Source: Bradyrhizobiaceae bacterium | GTDB taxonomy: Bacteria > Pseudomonadota > Alphaproteobacteria > Rhizobiales > Aestuariivirgaceae | Assembly (NCBI GenBank): GCA_947475225.1 | Contig: CANJMQ010000003.1 | Coordinates: 1 to 64,000 of the forward strand | Direction of reading: 5' to 3' | DNA length: 64,000 bases | Translations under genes and position numbers: made by a program | Shown here: piece after piece, positions 21,221 through 34,829 of the stretch | Position numbering within the stretch: the stretch's first letter is position 1 | Layout: each line of letters starts with the position of its first letter | Notes under the pieces: generated by a model | The model's database searches: none | Seen by the model: the letters and a program-made list of their open reading frames with translations, nothing else | Told to the model about the DNA's origin: nothing

Positions 21221-22203
21221 GCGAGGTGAAGCGGCATGTGGTGACCGAGGAAGAAGCCGGCATGCGGCTCGACCGATGGTTCAAGGTCCACTTCCCGCAG
21301 GTGACCTTCGCCTACCTCAACAAGCTCACCCGCACGGGCCAGGTGCGCGTCGGCAGTGCCCGCGCCAAGACCAACACCAGGCTCGAGGCCGAGCAGGAAA
21401 TCCGCGTGCCGCCGCTGGCCTTCGACACCAGGCCGGCCGACCTGCCCAAGGGCGAGGTCAAGCCGCTCACCCCGCAGGAGCGCCGCCTGTTCGATTCCAT
21501 GGTGCTGTTCGAGGACCGTGACATTTTCGTGCTGAACAAGCCCTCCGGCTTCGCCGTGCAGGGCGGCACCAAGACGCACCAGCATCTGGACGGGCTGCTG
21601 ATGGGACTGGGCGCCGAGATCGGCGAGCGCCCGCTGCTGGTCCACCGGCTGGACCGGGACACCTCCGGCGTCATCGTCATCGCCAAACGCCGCTCCATTG
21701 CCGCGGCACTGGGCAAGCTCTTCGCCACGCGGGCGGTGAAGAAAACCTATTGGGCGGTTGTGAAGGGCGTGCCGAAGCCCGCGCAGGGCCGCATCGAGGT
21801 GGCACTGATCAAGGCCAAGGGCCCCGAGGGCGATCGCATGCGCGCCTCGCGCGAAGGCGAGGAGGAGGACGAGCAGCGCGCCGTCACCTTCTACAGCGTC
21901 GTCGACAAGGCACCGGCCGTCGCCGCCTGGGTGTCGTTGAAGCCGGTCACCGGCCGCCAGCACCAGCTCCGCGCCCACATGGCGCACATCGGCACGCCGA
22001 TCATGGGCGACGAGAAATATGGCGGGCTCGATGACCTGCCCGACGGCATGGACCGCAAGCTCCACCTTCACGCCCGCCGCATCATCTTCCCGCACCCGCG
22101 CGAGGGCACCGTCGACATCACCGCCCCGGTGCCGGACCACATGCTGAAAAGCTTTGCGCTGTTCGGCTTCGACGCCAACCGTTTCGAGGAGGGCGAGGGG
22201 TGA
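21217..22203 (+). CDS. RluA/RluC-family pseudouridine synthase
   Basis: S4-like N-terminus '[31 protein letters not shown]', '[20 protein letters not shown]', '[27 protein letters not shown]'. Confidence 0.95.
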   Translation: MSEVKRHVVTEEEAGMRLDRWFKVHFPQVTFAYLNKLTRTGQVRVGSARAKTNTRLEAEQEIRVPPLAFDTRPADLPKGEVKPLTPQERRLFDSMVLFEDRDIFVLNKPSGFAVQGGTKTHQHLDGLLMGLGAEIGERPLLVHRLDRDTSGVIVIAKRRSIAAALGKLFATRAVKKTYWAVVKGVPKPAQGRIEVALIKAKGPEGDRMRASREGEEEDEQRAVTFYSVVDKAPAVAAWVSLKPVTGRQHQLRAHMAHIGTPIMGDEKYGGLDDLPDGMDRKLHLHARRIIFPHPREGTVDITAPVPDHMLKSFALFGFDANRFEEGEG

Positions 22204-22874
22204 AGCTCGCGATCTTTGACGTCGACGGGACGCTGGTCGACTCCCAGGCCATGATTGCCGCCTCGCTCACCGCCGCCTTCCGGGCGGAGGGGATTGCCGT
22301 GCCGGAGCGGTCCCGCATGCTGTCCATCGTCGGCCTGTCACTGGTCGATGCCATGGCGGCGCTCACCCCGGGTGAGGATCACACCACACACGAGCGCCTC
22401 GCCGCCGCCTACAAGCGGGCCTTCTGGGAACATCGGTCGCGGGGTGAGCACGCCGAAACGCTGTTCCCCGGGGCCGAGGAGCTGCTGGTGAAACTTCGGG
22501 AATGCGGCGACGTTGCCTTGGGGATCGCCACCGGCAAGTCGCGCCGTGGCGTTGCCCACCTCATCGAGAAGCATGGCTGGGACGGATGGTTCGCAACCAT
22601 CCAGACAAGCGACGACCACCCATCCAAACCGCATCCATCGATGATTGCTACGGCGCTCTCCGAAACAGCTACGGCAGCAACCAAAACCATCATGATCGGC
22701 GACACAAGCTACGACATCGAGATGGCCCGCGCCGCCGGTGTCCGGGCCGCCGGCGTTTCATGGGGCAACCATGCCGCGGCTGAGTTGACCAAGGCCGGGG
22801 CACATACAATTTCTCATGATTTCAATGAACTGGAGCGTCACCTTGACTCGCTTTGGCAGGAAAATGCCGCATGA
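22200..22874 (+). CDS. HAD-family hydrolase (phosphoglycolate-phosphatase-like)
   Basis: GTG start; '[17 protein letters not shown]...[11 protein letters not shown]...KPHPSMI...[16 protein letters not shown]'. Confidence 0.92.
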   Translation: MKLAIFDVDGTLVDSQAMIAASLTAAFRAEGIAVPERSRMLSIVGLSLVDAMAALTPGEDHTTHERLAAAYKRAFWEHRSRGEHAETLFPGAEELLVKLRECGDVALGIATGKSRRGVAHLIEKHGWDGWFATIQTSDDHPSKPHPSMIATALSETATAATKTIMIGDTSYDIEMARAAGVRAAGVSWGNHAAAELTKAGAHTISHDFNELERHLDSLWQENAA

Positions 22875-23566
22875 CCGCCCGCCGCCGCTTTTATAAGGAC
22901 GTCACCGTCACCGACGACCTGGGGATTGCCCTCGACGGCCGCCCGGTCAAGACCCCGATGAAGGCCCCCCTTCGCCTGCCGACCCGCGCCTTGGCTGATG
23001 CGGTGGCCGTTGAGTGGGAGGAGCAGGGCGAGGAGATCAAGCCCGCCACCATGACCCTCACCAAGCTCGCCAATACGGCGATCGACAGGGTGGCGGTCCA
23101 ACATGAGGCCATCGTGCAAGAGGTTCTGGAATATGCCAATTCGGACCTCGTCTGCTACCGCACCGACCGCCCATCGGACCTCGTTGCCCTCCAGGTGAAG
23201 GACTGGGACCCCATCGTGGATTGGGCGCGGACCGCGCTCGATGCGCCCTTCGAGGTCACCGACGGCATCATCCACCGTCCGCAGCCCGAGGCGGCCATCT
23301 CCGCCTTCGCCCCTGTGGTTCAAGGCCTTACAGACTTCGAACTCGCCGCCTTCTACTCGATCATGACGCTGACCGGTTCTGCAATCCTCGCCATGATGCT
23401 GACCCGCAAGGCCATCGCACCGGAAGCCGGCTGGACGGCGGCCCACGTTGACGAAGACTACCAGATCGACCATTGGGGCCAGGACGACGAGGCCCGCGAC
23501 CGGCGCGCCGGTCGGCTTGCGGAGTTCATGACCTGCTGCCGCTTCATGGAACTGGCGCGCGTCTAG
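22871..23566 (+). CDS. ATP12-family F1-ATPase assembly chaperone
   Basis: 'RRRFYKDVTVTDDLGIALDGRPVKTPMKAPLRLPTRALADAVAVEWEEQGEEIKPATMTLTKLANTAIDRV'. Confidence 0.93.
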   Translation: MTARRRFYKDVTVTDDLGIALDGRPVKTPMKAPLRLPTRALADAVAVEWEEQGEEIKPATMTLTKLANTAIDRVAVQHEAIVQEVLEYANSDLVCYRTDRPSDLVALQVKDWDPIVDWARTALDAPFEVTDGIIHRPQPEAAISAFAPVVQGLTDFELAAFYSIMTLTGSAILAMMLTRKAIAPEAGWTAAHVDEDYQIDHWGQDDEARDRRAGRLAEFMTCCRFMELARV

Positions 23567-23652
23567 CCAAGCATAGCCTTTCGGCTGATTTGACGGAGCC
23601 ATCCTCCGGCCTTAACACCTTTTGAGACAACCGAATTTCCCCGGAGTGCCCC

Positions 23653-25185
<1,533 letters not shown>

Positions 25186-25231
25186 GGCTCCCCTCGGCAA
25201 GCCGCGCCGATTGCGCTAGGCTAAAACCATA

Positions 25232-26500
25232 ATGGAACTGCAGGTACTCGCCACCCGCCTCGGCCTCGCGCTCGCCCTCGGCTTCGTCATCGGCCTCGAG
25301 CGCGGCTGGAAGGAGCGGGACGAGGGCGAGGGCCAGCGGGCTGCCGGCATCCGGACCTTCTCGCTCATCGGCATTCTGGGTGGCCTGTTTGGCGTGCTGT
25401 CGCTGGGGGGTGACCGCATCCTGCTGGCGGCGGGCTTCATCGCAACCTCTGCCGTCATGGCCGCCTTCATCTGGCGCGAGAATGCCCGTGAGGGCGTCTA
25501 TGGCGCCACCACCATGGTGGCGGCTCTCGTCACCTTCATGCTTGGCGCCGTCGCCGTGCTGGGCGACATGCGGGTGGCGGCGGGGGCGGGCGTGGTGACG
25601 GTGGGCCTGCTGGCCTACAAGTCCACGCTGCACGGCCTCCTCTCGCGCATCACCTCTCAGGAGCTGCGCTCCGCGCTCGTGCTGGCAGCCATGACCTTCA
25701 TCGCGCTGCCGCTGCTCCCTGACCGGGCCATTGACCCATGGGGGGCGCTCAATCCGCACCAACTGTGGCTGATCACCATCCTCATCGCCGCCGTGTCCTT
25801 CGTGGGCTATGTCGCCGTGAAGTTGGTCGGGCCATCGCGCGGGCTGGTGTTGGCAGCGGCATTGGGCGGGCTCGTTTCATCCACCGTGGTGACGCTGACA
25901 CTGGCGCGGCTTGCACGAGACAATGCCGCGCGGCTCGGCCTGCTGTCCGGCAGCATCCTGGCGGCGGGTGGCGTGATGATGGTGCGCGTGCTGGTGCTGG
26001 CGGGTGTCATCAACCTCTCCCTCGCCGTGGCGCTGGCGGTGCCGCTGCTGGCCGCTGCCCTGTTCCAGGGTGTTGCGGCCTGGGCGCTGATCGGGCGCGA
26101 CGGCCGGAGTGGTAGCGACACGAAGCCCGATGGCCTGGTCCACAAAAACCCCTTCCAGATGTCCGAAGTACTGAAATTCGGGGCGATACTGGGCATCGTC
26201 ATGCTGGCGGCCGGCATTGCCAAGAGCCTGTTCGGCGACAGTGGGTTGATGGCGGTGGCCGCCATCTCCGGCCTTGCCGATGTCGATGCGTTGACGCTCT
26301 CGGTCGCCAACATGGGCCCCGCATCGGCCATCGGAGTGGGGGCCGTACTGCTCTGCATCGGCGTCAACACCATCGCCAAGGCCGTCTATGCGGGAATTGC
26401 CGGTGGCTTGCGGATCGGCATCACGCTCTTCCTGCTCAACATGGCTGCGATGGCGGTGGCGGTCGTCGGCTATCTTCTGGTACCCTCACTCCATCTTTGA
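25232..26500 (+). CDS. MgtC/SapB + DUF4010 membrane protein
   Basis: 'LGLALALGFVIGLERGWKERDEGEGQRAAGIRTFSLIGILGGLFG', many TM segments, C-terminal DUF4010-like region. Confidence 0.88.
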   Translation: MELQVLATRLGLALALGFVIGLERGWKERDEGEGQRAAGIRTFSLIGILGGLFGVLSLGGDRILLAAGFIATSAVMAAFIWRENAREGVYGATTMVAALVTFMLGAVAVLGDMRVAAGAGVVTVGLLAYKSTLHGLLSRITSQELRSALVLAAMTFIALPLLPDRAIDPWGALNPHQLWLITILIAAVSFVGYVAVKLVGPSRGLVLAAALGGLVSSTVVTLTLARLARDNAARLGLLSGSILAAGGVMMVRVLVLAGVINLSLAVALAVPLLAAALFQGVAAWALIGRDGRSGSDTKPDGLVHKNPFQMSEVLKFGAILGIVMLAAGIAKSLFGDSGLMAVAAISGLADVDALTLSVANMGPASAIGVGAVLLCIGVNTIAKAVYAGIAGGLRIGITLFLLNMAAMAVAVVGYLLVPSLHL

Positions 26501-26511
26501 GGGGGAAATCC

Positions 26512-27333
26512 GTGCCTGACCGCCGCAGCCTGCCGCCCATGGGGGCGATCGAATTCGCCATCGACAAGGCGTTCCGCCACTGCTTTTTCGCCTTAGGCCT
26601 GGTGATCGGCTGGGCCATGCTGCTGCTGCCGCTGGTGGCACTCGCCTGGTACGTGGCGTTCCGCAGCGGGCTGCCGGATGTCAAGGCGTTGTCGCCCGCC
26701 GCGATGGGGGTGCTCGGGTTGCTGGGGCTTTGCGTACTGCTCGCGTGCTTCTCAATGGGCGTCAACTGGAACCGCCGCATACTGCTCGATGAGCGTCCCA
26801 CCCTGCTGGGGCGCTGGCGGCTCGACGGCGTGGTCTGGCGCTATATCGCGGGTGTGCTACTGCTGGTTGTAGTGCTGGCCATCTATGTCGGTGTGGGCTT
26901 TGGGATATTGACCGCTGCTGTGCCCGCGCTTGCCATAAAACTGGGCGGCGCGGCAAAGCCTGCCATGATCGCACTGACGGTGCTGCTCGGGCTCTCCGGC
27001 CTCTTTACCGTGTATCGGCTGGCTAGCTGGCTTCCCGGTCTCGCCACGGGCGACGGGGCCTATGGGCTCGGCACCGCATGGCGCGTGACGAGCAAAAACC
27101 GTTTCGCTTTTCTCTCTTTCACCTTCTGGCTGCTGTTCACCCTCGCCATCATGGGCGGTTTGGGTGCGGGTGCCTTCTTCGCGCAGCAATCTCTACCCCA
27201 GCCCTGGGTGAAGCCTGTTGCCTTCGCCGTCATCGGGGCGCTTGTCTGGCTGGCGCTGCTGGTCATCCACAGCGTGCCGGCGGCGCTCTACCGAGCGTTC
27301 TGTGGGGTAGAATTTGGAGGGAGCGAGCCCTAG
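26512..27333 (+). CDS. Hypothetical multi-pass membrane protein
   Basis: GTG start; several TM segments; no family recognised. Confidence 0.7.
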   Translation: MPDRRSLPPMGAIEFAIDKAFRHCFFALGLVIGWAMLLLPLVALAWYVAFRSGLPDVKALSPAAMGVLGLLGLCVLLACFSMGVNWNRRILLDERPTLLGRWRLDGVVWRYIAGVLLLVVVLAIYVGVGFGILTAAVPALAIKLGGAAKPAMIALTVLLGLSGLFTVYRLASWLPGLATGDGAYGLGTAWRVTSKNRFAFLSFTFWLLFTLAIMGGLGAGAFFAQQSLPQPWVKPVAFAVIGALVWLALLVIHSVPAALYRAFCGVEFGGSEP

Positions 27334-28655
27334 ACCCGCTCGCCCACCAGGTCATATTCTTCCGCTTCGACGATCCGCACACGGACCATGTCGCCGGGCT
27401 TCAGATCCGTTTCGCCCGGCAGGAACACGTTGCCGTCGATTTCGGGCGCGTCCCACGGCGAGCGGGCGATGGCTTCTTCGTTGTCTTCGTCGATCTCGTC
27501 CACCAGCACGTCGATCTCGCGGCCGACCTTGCCCTGGAAGATTTCTGCCGAGATTTGCTGCTGGGCCTCCATGAAGCGCTCCCAGCGCTCCTGCTTCACT
27601 TCGTCGGGAACCTGCGGCAGGCCCAGTTCATTGGCCTTGGCACCGGAAACGGGCTCATACTTGAAGCAGCCGGCGCGCTCGATGCGGGCTTCCTTCATCC
27701 ACTGCAGCAGATACTCGAAATCCTGTTCCGTCTCGCCGGGGAAGCCTACGATGAAGGTGGAGCGGATGGCAATGTCCGGGCAGATCGAGCGCCACGTGGC
27801 CAGCCGGTCCAGCACCTTTTCCTGGTTTGCCGGGCGCTTCATGGCCTTCAGCACGTTGGGGGCGGCATGCTGGAAGGGGATGTCGAGATAGGGAAGGATC
27901 TTGCCCTCCGCCATCAGCGGGATCACCTCGTCGACATGCGGGTAGGGGTAGACGTAATGCATGCGCACCCAGGCGCCAAGATCGCCCAGTTCCTTGGCAA
28001 GGTCGTAGAACTTGGCGCGCACCTCGCGGCCATGGAACTTTGACGTCGCATACTTGATGTCGACGCCATAGGCCGAGGTGTCCTGGCTGATGACGAGCAG
28101 TTCCTTGACCCCCGCCTTGACCAGCCGCTCCGCCTCGTAAAGCACCGAGGCGCCAGGCCGCGACACGAGGTCGCCACGAATCGACGGAATGATGCAGAAG
28201 GAGCAGCGGTTGTTGCAGCCCTCGGAAATCTTGAGGTAGGCATAATGCTTCGGCGTCAGGTGCAACCCTTGCGGCGGCACGAGGTCCATCTTCGGGTCGT
28301 GCACGGGGGGCAGCGCCTTGTGCACGGCACCCACCACCGCCTCATACTGGTGCGGGCCGGTGACGGCGAGCACGCCGGGGTGCGCCTTCATGATGGTTTC
28401 GGCCTCGACGCCCATGCAGCCCGTAACGATCACCCGACCGTTCTCGACCATCGCCTCGCCGATCGCGGCGAGCGATTCTGCCTTGGCGCTGTCGAGGAAG
28501 CCGCAGGTATTGACCAGCACCACGTCCGCGTCTTTATAGCCGGACGACATGACATAGCCCTCGGCGCGCAGCTGGGTGATGATGCGCTCACTGTCGACCA
28601 GCGCCTTGGGGCAGCCGAGCGAGACCAATCCGACCTTGGGGACATGCTTGTTCAT
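27330..28655 (-). CDS. rimO: Ribosomal protein uS12 methylthiotransferase RimO
   Basis: '[18 protein letters not shown]...[25 protein letters not shown]...[15 protein letters not shown]'; UPF0004/radical SAM/TRAM. Confidence 0.97.
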   Translation of the reverse strand: MNKHVPKVGLVSLGCPKALVDSERIITQLRAEGYVMSSGYKDADVVLVNTCGFLDSAKAESLAAIGEAMVENGRVIVTGCMGVEAETIMKAHPGVLAVTGPHQYEAVVGAVHKALPPVHDPKMDLVPPQGLHLTPKHYAYLKISEGCNNRCSFCIIPSIRGDLVSRPGASVLYEAERLVKAGVKELLVISQDTSAYGVDIKYATSKFHGREVRAKFYDLAKELGDLGAWVRMHYVYPYPHVDEVIPLMAEGKILPYLDIPFQHAAPNVLKAMKRPANQEKVLDRLATWRSICPDIAIRSTFIVGFPGETEQDFEYLLQWMKEARIERAGCFKYEPVSGAKANELGLPQVPDEVKQERWERFMEAQQQISAEIFQGKVGREIDVLVDEIDEDNEEAIARSPWDAPEIDGNVFLPGETDLKPGDMVRVRIVEAEEYDLVGERV

Positions 28656-28794
28656 GGGGGGTCCTTAGCGGAGGAGGCCGGAAAGCGCAAATAACTCGGG
28701 CCTCGGGGCACTTCACGAAATACTCGCCTTTCGGCATAATCCGGGTTATTGGCAACGGCGCGTTGCAAAGCCAAGTTGCAGTGGGGAAGAAGAA

Positions 28795-29436
28795 ATGATT
28801 TCAAGACGTAAGCTGATGCTGGCGCTGGGCGCCTCGCTGTTGTCGGGGGCTGCGCAGGCTGCGACCAGCGCCACAGCGCCGCCGCCGGAAAAGGCCAAGC
28901 CAGTTGCCAAGGCTCCCGCCAAGACGACCGTCGCCAAGAAGCCAGCGGCGAAGAAGGCCCCAGCGAAGAAGCAGGTGGTCAAGAAGAAGGCCCCGCCGCC
29001 GCCGCCGCGCCTCATTATCACAGTCAACAAGGTCAGCCAGAAGATGACCGTCGTCCTCGATGGCGACGAACTCTACAAGTGGCCGGTCTCGACCGGTGCC
29101 CCGGGCTACGAGACGCCGTCGGGAACCTTCCGCCCCTTCCGTTTGGAGAAGGAGCACTTCTCCAAGGAATGGGACGACGCGCCAATGCCCTATTCGATCT
29201 TCTTCACCGGAGATGGTCACGCGCTGCACGGCAGCTATCACGTCAAGAGCCTGGGCCGCCGCGCCTCGCACGGCTGTGTGCGTATTCTGCCGGCCAATGC
29301 TGCAATCCTCTTCGCGCTCGTCCAGAAGACTGGCATGAGCAACACCCGGGTCATCATCAAGGGCGGTTTCTTCGCTGATGGCAGCACCGTGTCCGAAAAG
29401 CCGAAGAACAACCCCTTCTCGAAGTGGTTCAATTGA
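28795..29436 (+). CDS. L,D-transpeptidase (YkuD) with Lys/Ala/Pro-rich linker
   Basis: Signal peptide, linker 'AKTTVAKKPAAKKAPAKKQVVKKKAPPPPPR', catalytic 'HALHGSY...RRASHGCVRI'. Confidence 0.92.
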   Translation: MISRRKLMLALGASLLSGAAQAATSATAPPPEKAKPVAKAPAKTTVAKKPAAKKAPAKKQVVKKKAPPPPPRLIITVNKVSQKMTVVLDGDELYKWPVSTGAPGYETPSGTFRPFRLEKEHFSKEWDDAPMPYSIFFTGDGHALHGSYHVKSLGRRASHGCVRILPANAAILFALVQKTGMSNTRVIIKGGFFADGSTVSEKPKNNPFSKWFN

Positions 29437-29464
29437 TCCCCAAGGGCCGCGCACCACGCGGCCC

Positions 29465-30601
29465 TCACTCCACCACCATGCATCTCTCGTAGCGCGCCAT
29501 CACGGCCCGGGCGAACAGAGCGGTGGTCATGCGGTGTTGGATCTTAGGGCTTTTCAAGGTGATTTGCGGCAGCATGGCGTAGGGCGGCGGCTTGCAGGTC
29601 TTCGCCGTGAAGGCGTCTGACACGCGCTTGTAGGTCTCGGTATCACGGAAGGCGAATTCCTTTTCCCGCAGCAGGTCGGCCCGGAGCGACTCGTCATCCA
29701 GCAGTTTCAGGTTCCGCAGGGACGTTTCGGTGGCGCTGGCCTCTGGTTTGGTTTTTCCGCCCTCATAAAGCATCAGGTCGCCATCGAGGGCGAGGCCGAC
29801 ATCGGAGAGCTCCGCCACCATGTGCTGGAATGCGGCGTTGCGGCTGGCATACCGGCCGGCGTTGTAGTCGGCGAAGACGAAGAGGCGGGAGGGATAGTCC
29901 GCGCGATAGCCGAGCAGCATGCGTGTGCCATAGGCCACGCCGCCCTTGCGCATGTAGAGTTCGTCTCGGAGTTTCCAGATGGCGCCAAGCCCCAGGCGGC
30001 GATCCTTCGCCTTTTCAACCTCCGCGATGGTGAAGGCGGCGGAGACCTGCATGGAGCCCAAGGTTGCCACCGGGTTTGCCGCATCGATGCGGTGCGCCAC
30101 CGCCCCGGCATTCAGCAGGCGCGTCGAGGCATATTCCCGGAATAGGTAGAAGGTGAGGTTGCGGTAGACGAGGTCGAGGTCGCGCTCGGTGCGCGCGGCG
30201 CGGATCATCGCGAGGTAGCTCTTATCGGGGGTCGGCTTCATGGCAAGAAATATTTCCACCCCCGCCGCCGCGGCGCCCGGCAGCACGGGCAGCGCGGCGA
30301 GTTTCGCCTTGATCTGCTGTTCCGCCATGCGGCCGAGGCCCGCCACTTCAGGATTGGCGGTGAAGGTCGATTCCTGGCCGATCACCGCCATCACGCTGCA
30401 GACATTGCTGCGGCTCGGGCGGATGGCGTTCACTGCAAGGGCGCTTGCGATGTCCGCTGCCCAACCGGGGGCGTCCTTGCCCGGTGGCACGACCTGCCGG
30501 GCCAGAGCCCGGACGTCGATGCCGGTCATGTCCTGGTCTGTGGCCAGGGCAGGGAGGGGGAGGATCAGAACCGCCAAGGCGGTCGCGAAAAGCCGTTTCA
30601 T
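29465..30601 (-). CDS. DUF1615-like secreted protein
   Basis: Signal peptide; '[30 protein letters not shown]...[16 protein letters not shown]...[40 protein letters not shown]'. Confidence 0.8.
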   Translation of the reverse strand: MKRLFATALAVLILPLPALATDQDMTGIDVRALARQVVPPGKDAPGWAADIASALAVNAIRPSRSNVCSVMAVIGQESTFTANPEVAGLGRMAEQQIKAKLAALPVLPGAAAAGVEIFLAMKPTPDKSYLAMIRAARTERDLDLVYRNLTFYLFREYASTRLLNAGAVAHRIDAANPVATLGSMQVSAAFTIAEVEKAKDRRLGLGAIWKLRDELYMRKGGVAYGTRMLLGYRADYPSRLFVFADYNAGRYASRNAAFQHMVAELSDVGLALDGDLMLYEGGKTKPEASATETSLRNLKLLDDESLRADLLREKEFAFRDTETYKRVSDAFTAKTCKPPPYAMLPQITLKSPKIQHRMTTALFARAVMARYERCMVVE

Positions 30602-30739
30602 GTCAGGGGGAAGCGCTTAGACCATGGCGATGTTGCAAGCACGGCAGCTTTGCGGCGAATTGTGGGACAGCCATTCCTTGACAAACCGCCCCCTCCATGC
30701 GCTCTAGCGCCCCGAAACCTGATTTCTCGTGAGGACTCA

Positions 30740-32518
30740 ATGCACGCCTACCGCAGCCACACCTGTGGCCAGCTCCGCCCCGAAAACGCCGGTCAGGACA
30801 TCCGGATTTCCGGCTGGGTCCACCGTGTCCGTGACCATGGCGGCGTGCTGTTCATCGACCTGCGCGACCATTACGGCATGACCCAGGTGGTGGCCGACCC
30901 GGATTCGCCCGCCTTCAAGACCGCCGAGAAGGTGCGCTCCGAATGGGTGATCCGGGTGGACGGAAAGGTGCGTCCGCGCCCGGCTGGAACCGAGAACACC
31001 GAGCTTCCCACCGGCCTCATCGAGGTCTTCGCAACTGACATCGAGGTACTGAGCCAGGCGGCCGAGCTGCCGCTCCCGGTGTTCGGCGACACCGAGTATC
31101 CGGAGGACATCCGGCTGCGCTACCGCTTCCTCGATCTCCGCCGCGAGCGCATCCACAAGAACATCATGAAGCGCGGCCAGATCATCAACTCGCTGCGCCG
31201 CCGCATGGTGGACCAGGGCTTCTTCGAGTTCCAGACGCCGATCCTGACGGCCTCCTCGCCCGAAGGTGCCCGCGACTTCCTCGTGCCGTCGCGCATCCAT
31301 CCCGGCAAGTTCTACGCACTGCCGCAGGCCCCGCAGCAGTTCAAGCAGCTGATCATGATGTCGGGCTTTGACCGCTACTTCCAGATCGCGGCCTGCTTCC
31401 GCGACGAGGATGCCCGCGCCGACCGTTCGCCCGGAGAGTTCTACCAGCTCGATATCGAGATGAGCTTCGTCACCCAGGAAGACGTGTTCAACGCGGTGGA
31501 GCCGGTGCTGCGCGGCGTGTTCGAGGAATTCGGTGGCGGGCTTCCCGTCACCCAGAAGTTCCCGCACATCGCCTATCGTGACTCTATCCGCTGGTATGGT
31601 TCGGACAAGCCGGACCTTCGCAACCCGATCAAGATGCAGGCCGTCACCGAGCACTTCAAGGACTCGGGCTTCAAGGTCTTCGCCGGCATGATCGCGGCCG
31701 ACCCCAAGGTCGAGGTCTGGGCGATTCCCGCGCCGAAGGGCGGCAGCCGAGCCTTCTGCGACCGCATGAACTCCTATGCTCAGGCGCAGGGCCAGCCGGG
31801 TTTGGGCTACGTGTTCTGGCGCGAGGGCGAGGAGGGTGGCGCCGGCCCCATCGCCAAGAACATCGGGACGGAGCGCACGGACGCGATCCGCAACCAGCTG
31901 GGCCTCGGCGTGGGCGATGCCTGCTTTTTCGCCGCCGGCCGTCCGGAGAAGTTCTACAAGTTTGCTGGCGATGCCCGCAACAAGGTGGGCGAGGAACTGA
32001 ACCTCACCGCCAAGGACCGTTTCGAGTTCTGCTGGATCGTCGACTTCCCGATGTATGAGTGGAACGAAGAGGAGAAGAAGGTCGACTTCTCACACAACCC
32101 CTTCTCGATGCCTCAAGGAGGGCTCGAGGCCTTGGAGACCAAGGACCCGCTGGATATCCTCGCCTACCAGTACGACATCGTCTGCAACGGCGTGGAATTG
32201 TCATCTGGCGCCATTCGCAACCATCGTCCCGAGGTGATGAAGAAGGCCTTCGAGATCGCCGGTTACCCCGAGAGCGTGCTGATCGAGAAGTTCGGCGGCA
32301 TGTACCGCGCCTTCCAGTATGGTGCACCGCCCCACGGCGGCATCGCGCCGGGTGTTGACCGCATCGTCATGCTTCTGTGCAACGAGCCCAACATCCGCGA
32401 GGTGGTGCTGTTCCCGATGAACCAGCAGGCCGAAGACCTGCTCATGGGTGCGCCCTCCGAGGTTGGCCCCAAGCAACTCCGCGAACTTCACATCCGGCTT
32501 AATCTGCCAGAGGCGTGA
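30740..32518 (+). CDS. aspS: Aspartyl-tRNA synthetase
   Basis: '[46 protein letters not shown]...[24 protein letters not shown]...[14 protein letters not shown]'. Confidence 0.98.
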   Translation: MHAYRSHTCGQLRPENAGQDIRISGWVHRVRDHGGVLFIDLRDHYGMTQVVADPDSPAFKTAEKVRSEWVIRVDGKVRPRPAGTENTELPTGLIEVFATDIEVLSQAAELPLPVFGDTEYPEDIRLRYRFLDLRRERIHKNIMKRGQIINSLRRRMVDQGFFEFQTPILTASSPEGARDFLVPSRIHPGKFYALPQAPQQFKQLIMMSGFDRYFQIAACFRDEDARADRSPGEFYQLDIEMSFVTQEDVFNAVEPVLRGVFEEFGGGLPVTQKFPHIAYRDSIRWYGSDKPDLRNPIKMQAVTEHFKDSGFKVFAGMIAADPKVEVWAIPAPKGGSRAFCDRMNSYAQAQGQPGLGYVFWREGEEGGAGPIAKNIGTERTDAIRNQLGLGVGDACFFAAGRPEKFYKFAGDARNKVGEELNLTAKDRFEFCWIVDFPMYEWNEEEKKVDFSHNPFSMPQGGLEALETKDPLDILAYQYDIVCNGVELSSGAIRNHRPEVMKKAFEIAGYPESVLIEKFGGMYRAFQYGAPPHGGIAPGVDRIVMLLCNEPNIREVVLFPMNQQAEDLLMGAPSEVGPKQLRELHIRLNLPEA

Positions 32519-32540
32519 ACTCGCAATTGTGTAACTGAAA

Positions 32541-32576
32541 GCGCCCGGCCAGGAGCCGGGCGTTTTCATTTTTTGT
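32541..32576 (+). terminator. Rho-independent terminator after aspS
   Basis: cgcccggc-cagga-gccgggcg followed by ttttcatttttt. Confidence 0.85.
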
Positions 32577-32609
32577 GATGACGTTCGAATAAGCGCAAGG
32601 GAAGCTCCC

Positions 32610-33815
32610 TCACTCGTTGGCCGACACCGAAACACCGAGCTTGGTGATCGCCTCGCCGGGCTTTGCCGGATCAAGCGTGCTGAAATCCGAGATTTTCATC
32701 GGCACAGTGGGCTTCACGCTGATCATCAGGCTCTTCGGGTCGGCGAGGAACTTGCTCACCGCGTCGACGGCCTGCTTGGTGAGCGCCTCGTTCTGGAACT
32801 GCACGAGGGTGAGCTGAACGGTGGGCGGGATGGATGCCAGCAGTACCTTCTCGTCCATGCCCTGCATGGCCGCAACGAGTGGCAGCATCTTGCTGGTGAT
32901 CGAGGCGTCGTCGAAGCGCAGGGAGCCCCCCTTGATCTCGACGGTCTGCAGCTGTGGCGACATGGCGACGAAGTCGATGCCCTTGCCGGCCATCTGGTCC
33001 TTCAGCATCTGCGCGTAGGTGGTTATCGGCAGATTGTCGATGGCGGCGTTGAAGCTGAGGGCGCCCACGTTGCGCGCGCCCAGCGACAGCTTGAAGCTAT
33101 AGGCGAGGTTGTCGCCGGAGGAGGTAAGGTCGCCTTCGGTGCCAATGTCGAAGTTGAGGCCGTTGTAGCCCAGCTGCTTCCACATGTTGCCGATGTCGAA
33201 GGCCGCCAGCGTCGCTTCGGGCACCGCTACGTTGTTGACCTTGAGCGAGAACTTGCCGATGCCGCTTGCCGGGTCGCCGGTCCAGGCCGTGTCGATGCTG
33301 TCGATTTTCACCGTCTGCCCCGAGGCCGTGATGGTGATGGGGCCGGAGGTCATCTTGTTGGCGAAGGTGAGGTTCGAAAGCAACTCGTCCTTGGGGGTCG
33401 GCGCTGCGGGCAGGGCGCGGATGTACCAGCCTTCGGCGGAGGCGCTGGGAATGCTGACGGAAAGGTTCGTGTCCTTGCCGATCAGTTCCACCGCCGTGTT
33501 GGTGAAGCTCGCCTTGCCGATCTGCCAGAGTGAATTGCCCTGGTCGGTTATGCCGGTCAGGTCCACTTCCGCCGTCTTGACGCTCATTGCCGGCTCCGCG
33601 TCCTTGGCGGGCTTGGCGAGCGAGAGGTTGGTGATGATGACGTTGCCGCCGTCCACCTTCAGGCTGTCATAGGACGGTTTGGCGGAAGTCTGCCGCTGGA
33701 GGTTGTCGAGAAAGGCCTGAACCGCCGCCGGCACGTCATCGGCGTGGGCGAGGCCCGGTAGGATGGCCGCCGAGGACAGGCAGGCGACGGTCAGGGTTTT
33801 CTGGAACAGTGTCAT
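32610..33815 (-). CDS. Hypothetical secreted protein (AsmA/YdgA-like architecture)
   Basis: Signal peptide MTLFQKTLTVACLSSAAILPGLAHA; beta-rich 'YDSLKVDGGNVIITNLSL...' pattern. Confidence 0.75.
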   Translation of the reverse strand: MTLFQKTLTVACLSSAAILPGLAHADDVPAAVQAFLDNLQRQTSAKPSYDSLKVDGGNVIITNLSLAKPAKDAEPAMSVKTAEVDLTGITDQGNSLWQIGKASFTNTAVELIGKDTNLSVSIPSASAEGWYIRALPAAPTPKDELLSNLTFANKMTSGPITITASGQTVKIDSIDTAWTGDPASGIGKFSLKVNNVAVPEATLAAFDIGNMWKQLGYNGLNFDIGTEGDLTSSGDNLAYSFKLSLGARNVGALSFNAAIDNLPITTYAQMLKDQMAGKGIDFVAMSPQLQTVEIKGGSLRFDDASITSKMLPLVAAMQGMDEKVLLASIPPTVQLTLVQFQNEALTKQAVDAVSKFLADPKSLMISVKPTVPMKISDFSTLDPAKPGEAITKLGVSVSANE

Positions 33816-33950
33816 GCGATCTCCTGGCAGTAAGCGTGGCCCTATTGGACAAGAATAAGTGAACACCGCATGAACGTCACGAGATTATGGCAGGCTTGCG
33901 CCGCGCTTGTGACCGTTGTTAAAGAGCGCGAAATGGATGGGGATTACCCG

Positions 33951-34754
33951 ATGCGCAAGATTCTGGTGGCCGTCATGCTGGTACTCCTGCCGGTGCATGG
34001 CCTGAGTGCGGCGGCCACGGCGGCGACCACGCAGACAGCCGACCAGCAGATTGTGGTCAAGAAGAAGCAGCAGGCTGCTGCAGACGCCAAGAAGGCCGCT
34101 GACGCTAAAAAGGCGGCGCAGGCCAGGAAGGCAGCGGATGCAAGGAAGGTTGCCGCTGCGAAGAGGGCGCAGCGGCCCGGCTGGGCCTGCGATGGTTTCC
34201 TCGAATGCCTGTTCCAGAACCAGAACAAGCCGCGTGCCGGCGTGCAGAGGGCTTCGACGAGGTCTTCCTCAACCAGCAAGCTCGCATCGATGGACGAGAC
34301 GACGGGCCAGGATATCGACTGGGCGCCCGCCACCAAATATGCCATTGGCTCCATCATCGTCTCGACGCCGGAACGGGCGCTCTATTTCGTGACGGGCCCG
34401 GGCCAGGCGCGACGCTACAGCGTGGGCGTGGGCCGCGAGGGCTTCCAGTGGTCGGGTAACTCAACCATCGTCAGCAAGGCTGAATGGCCGACCTGGCGTC
34501 CCCCGCAGGAAATGATCCAGCGCGAGGCTGCCAAAGGCCACATGTTGCCGCCTGAGATGGCCGGCGGCCCAGAGAACCCGCTTGGCGCGCGGGCCATGTA
34601 CATTGGCGGGAAGATCTATCGCATCCATGGCACCAACTCGCCGGGCTCCATTGGCACGGCGGCCTCGTCCGGCTGCATTCGCATGATGAATGCCGATGTC
34701 ATCGAGCTCTATGGCAAGGTCAAGATCGGTGCCCGGGTTTACGTCTATCAGTAA
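33951..34754 (+). CDS. L,D-transpeptidase (YkuD) with Ala/Lys-rich segment
   Basis: Signal peptide MRKILVAVMLVLLPVHGLSAAAT; 'KKKQQAAADAKKAADAKKAAQARKAADARKVAAAKRA'; catalytic 'RIHGTNSPGSIGTAASSGCIRM'. Confidence 0.92.
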   Translation: MRKILVAVMLVLLPVHGLSAAATAATTQTADQQIVVKKKQQAAADAKKAADAKKAAQARKAADARKVAAAKRAQRPGWACDGFLECLFQNQNKPRAGVQRASTRSSSTSKLASMDETTGQDIDWAPATKYAIGSIIVSTPERALYFVTGPGQARRYSVGVGREGFQWSGNSTIVSKAEWPTWRPPQEMIQREAAKGHMLPPEMAGGPENPLGARAMYIGGKIYRIHGTNSPGSIGTAASSGCIRMMNADVIELYGKVKIGARVYVYQ

Positions 34755-34770
34755 GGGCGTCGGCAGAAAC

Positions 34771-34804
34771 ACGAAGGGCCGCAGTTTGTTGCGGCCCTTT
34801 TCGT
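34771..34804 (+). terminator. Rho-independent terminator after the L,D-transpeptidase
   Basis: aagggccgca-gtttgt-tgcggcccttttcgt. Confidence 0.85.
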
Positions 34805-34829
34805 TGGGGCGGACCCCCTGGAAAGAACT

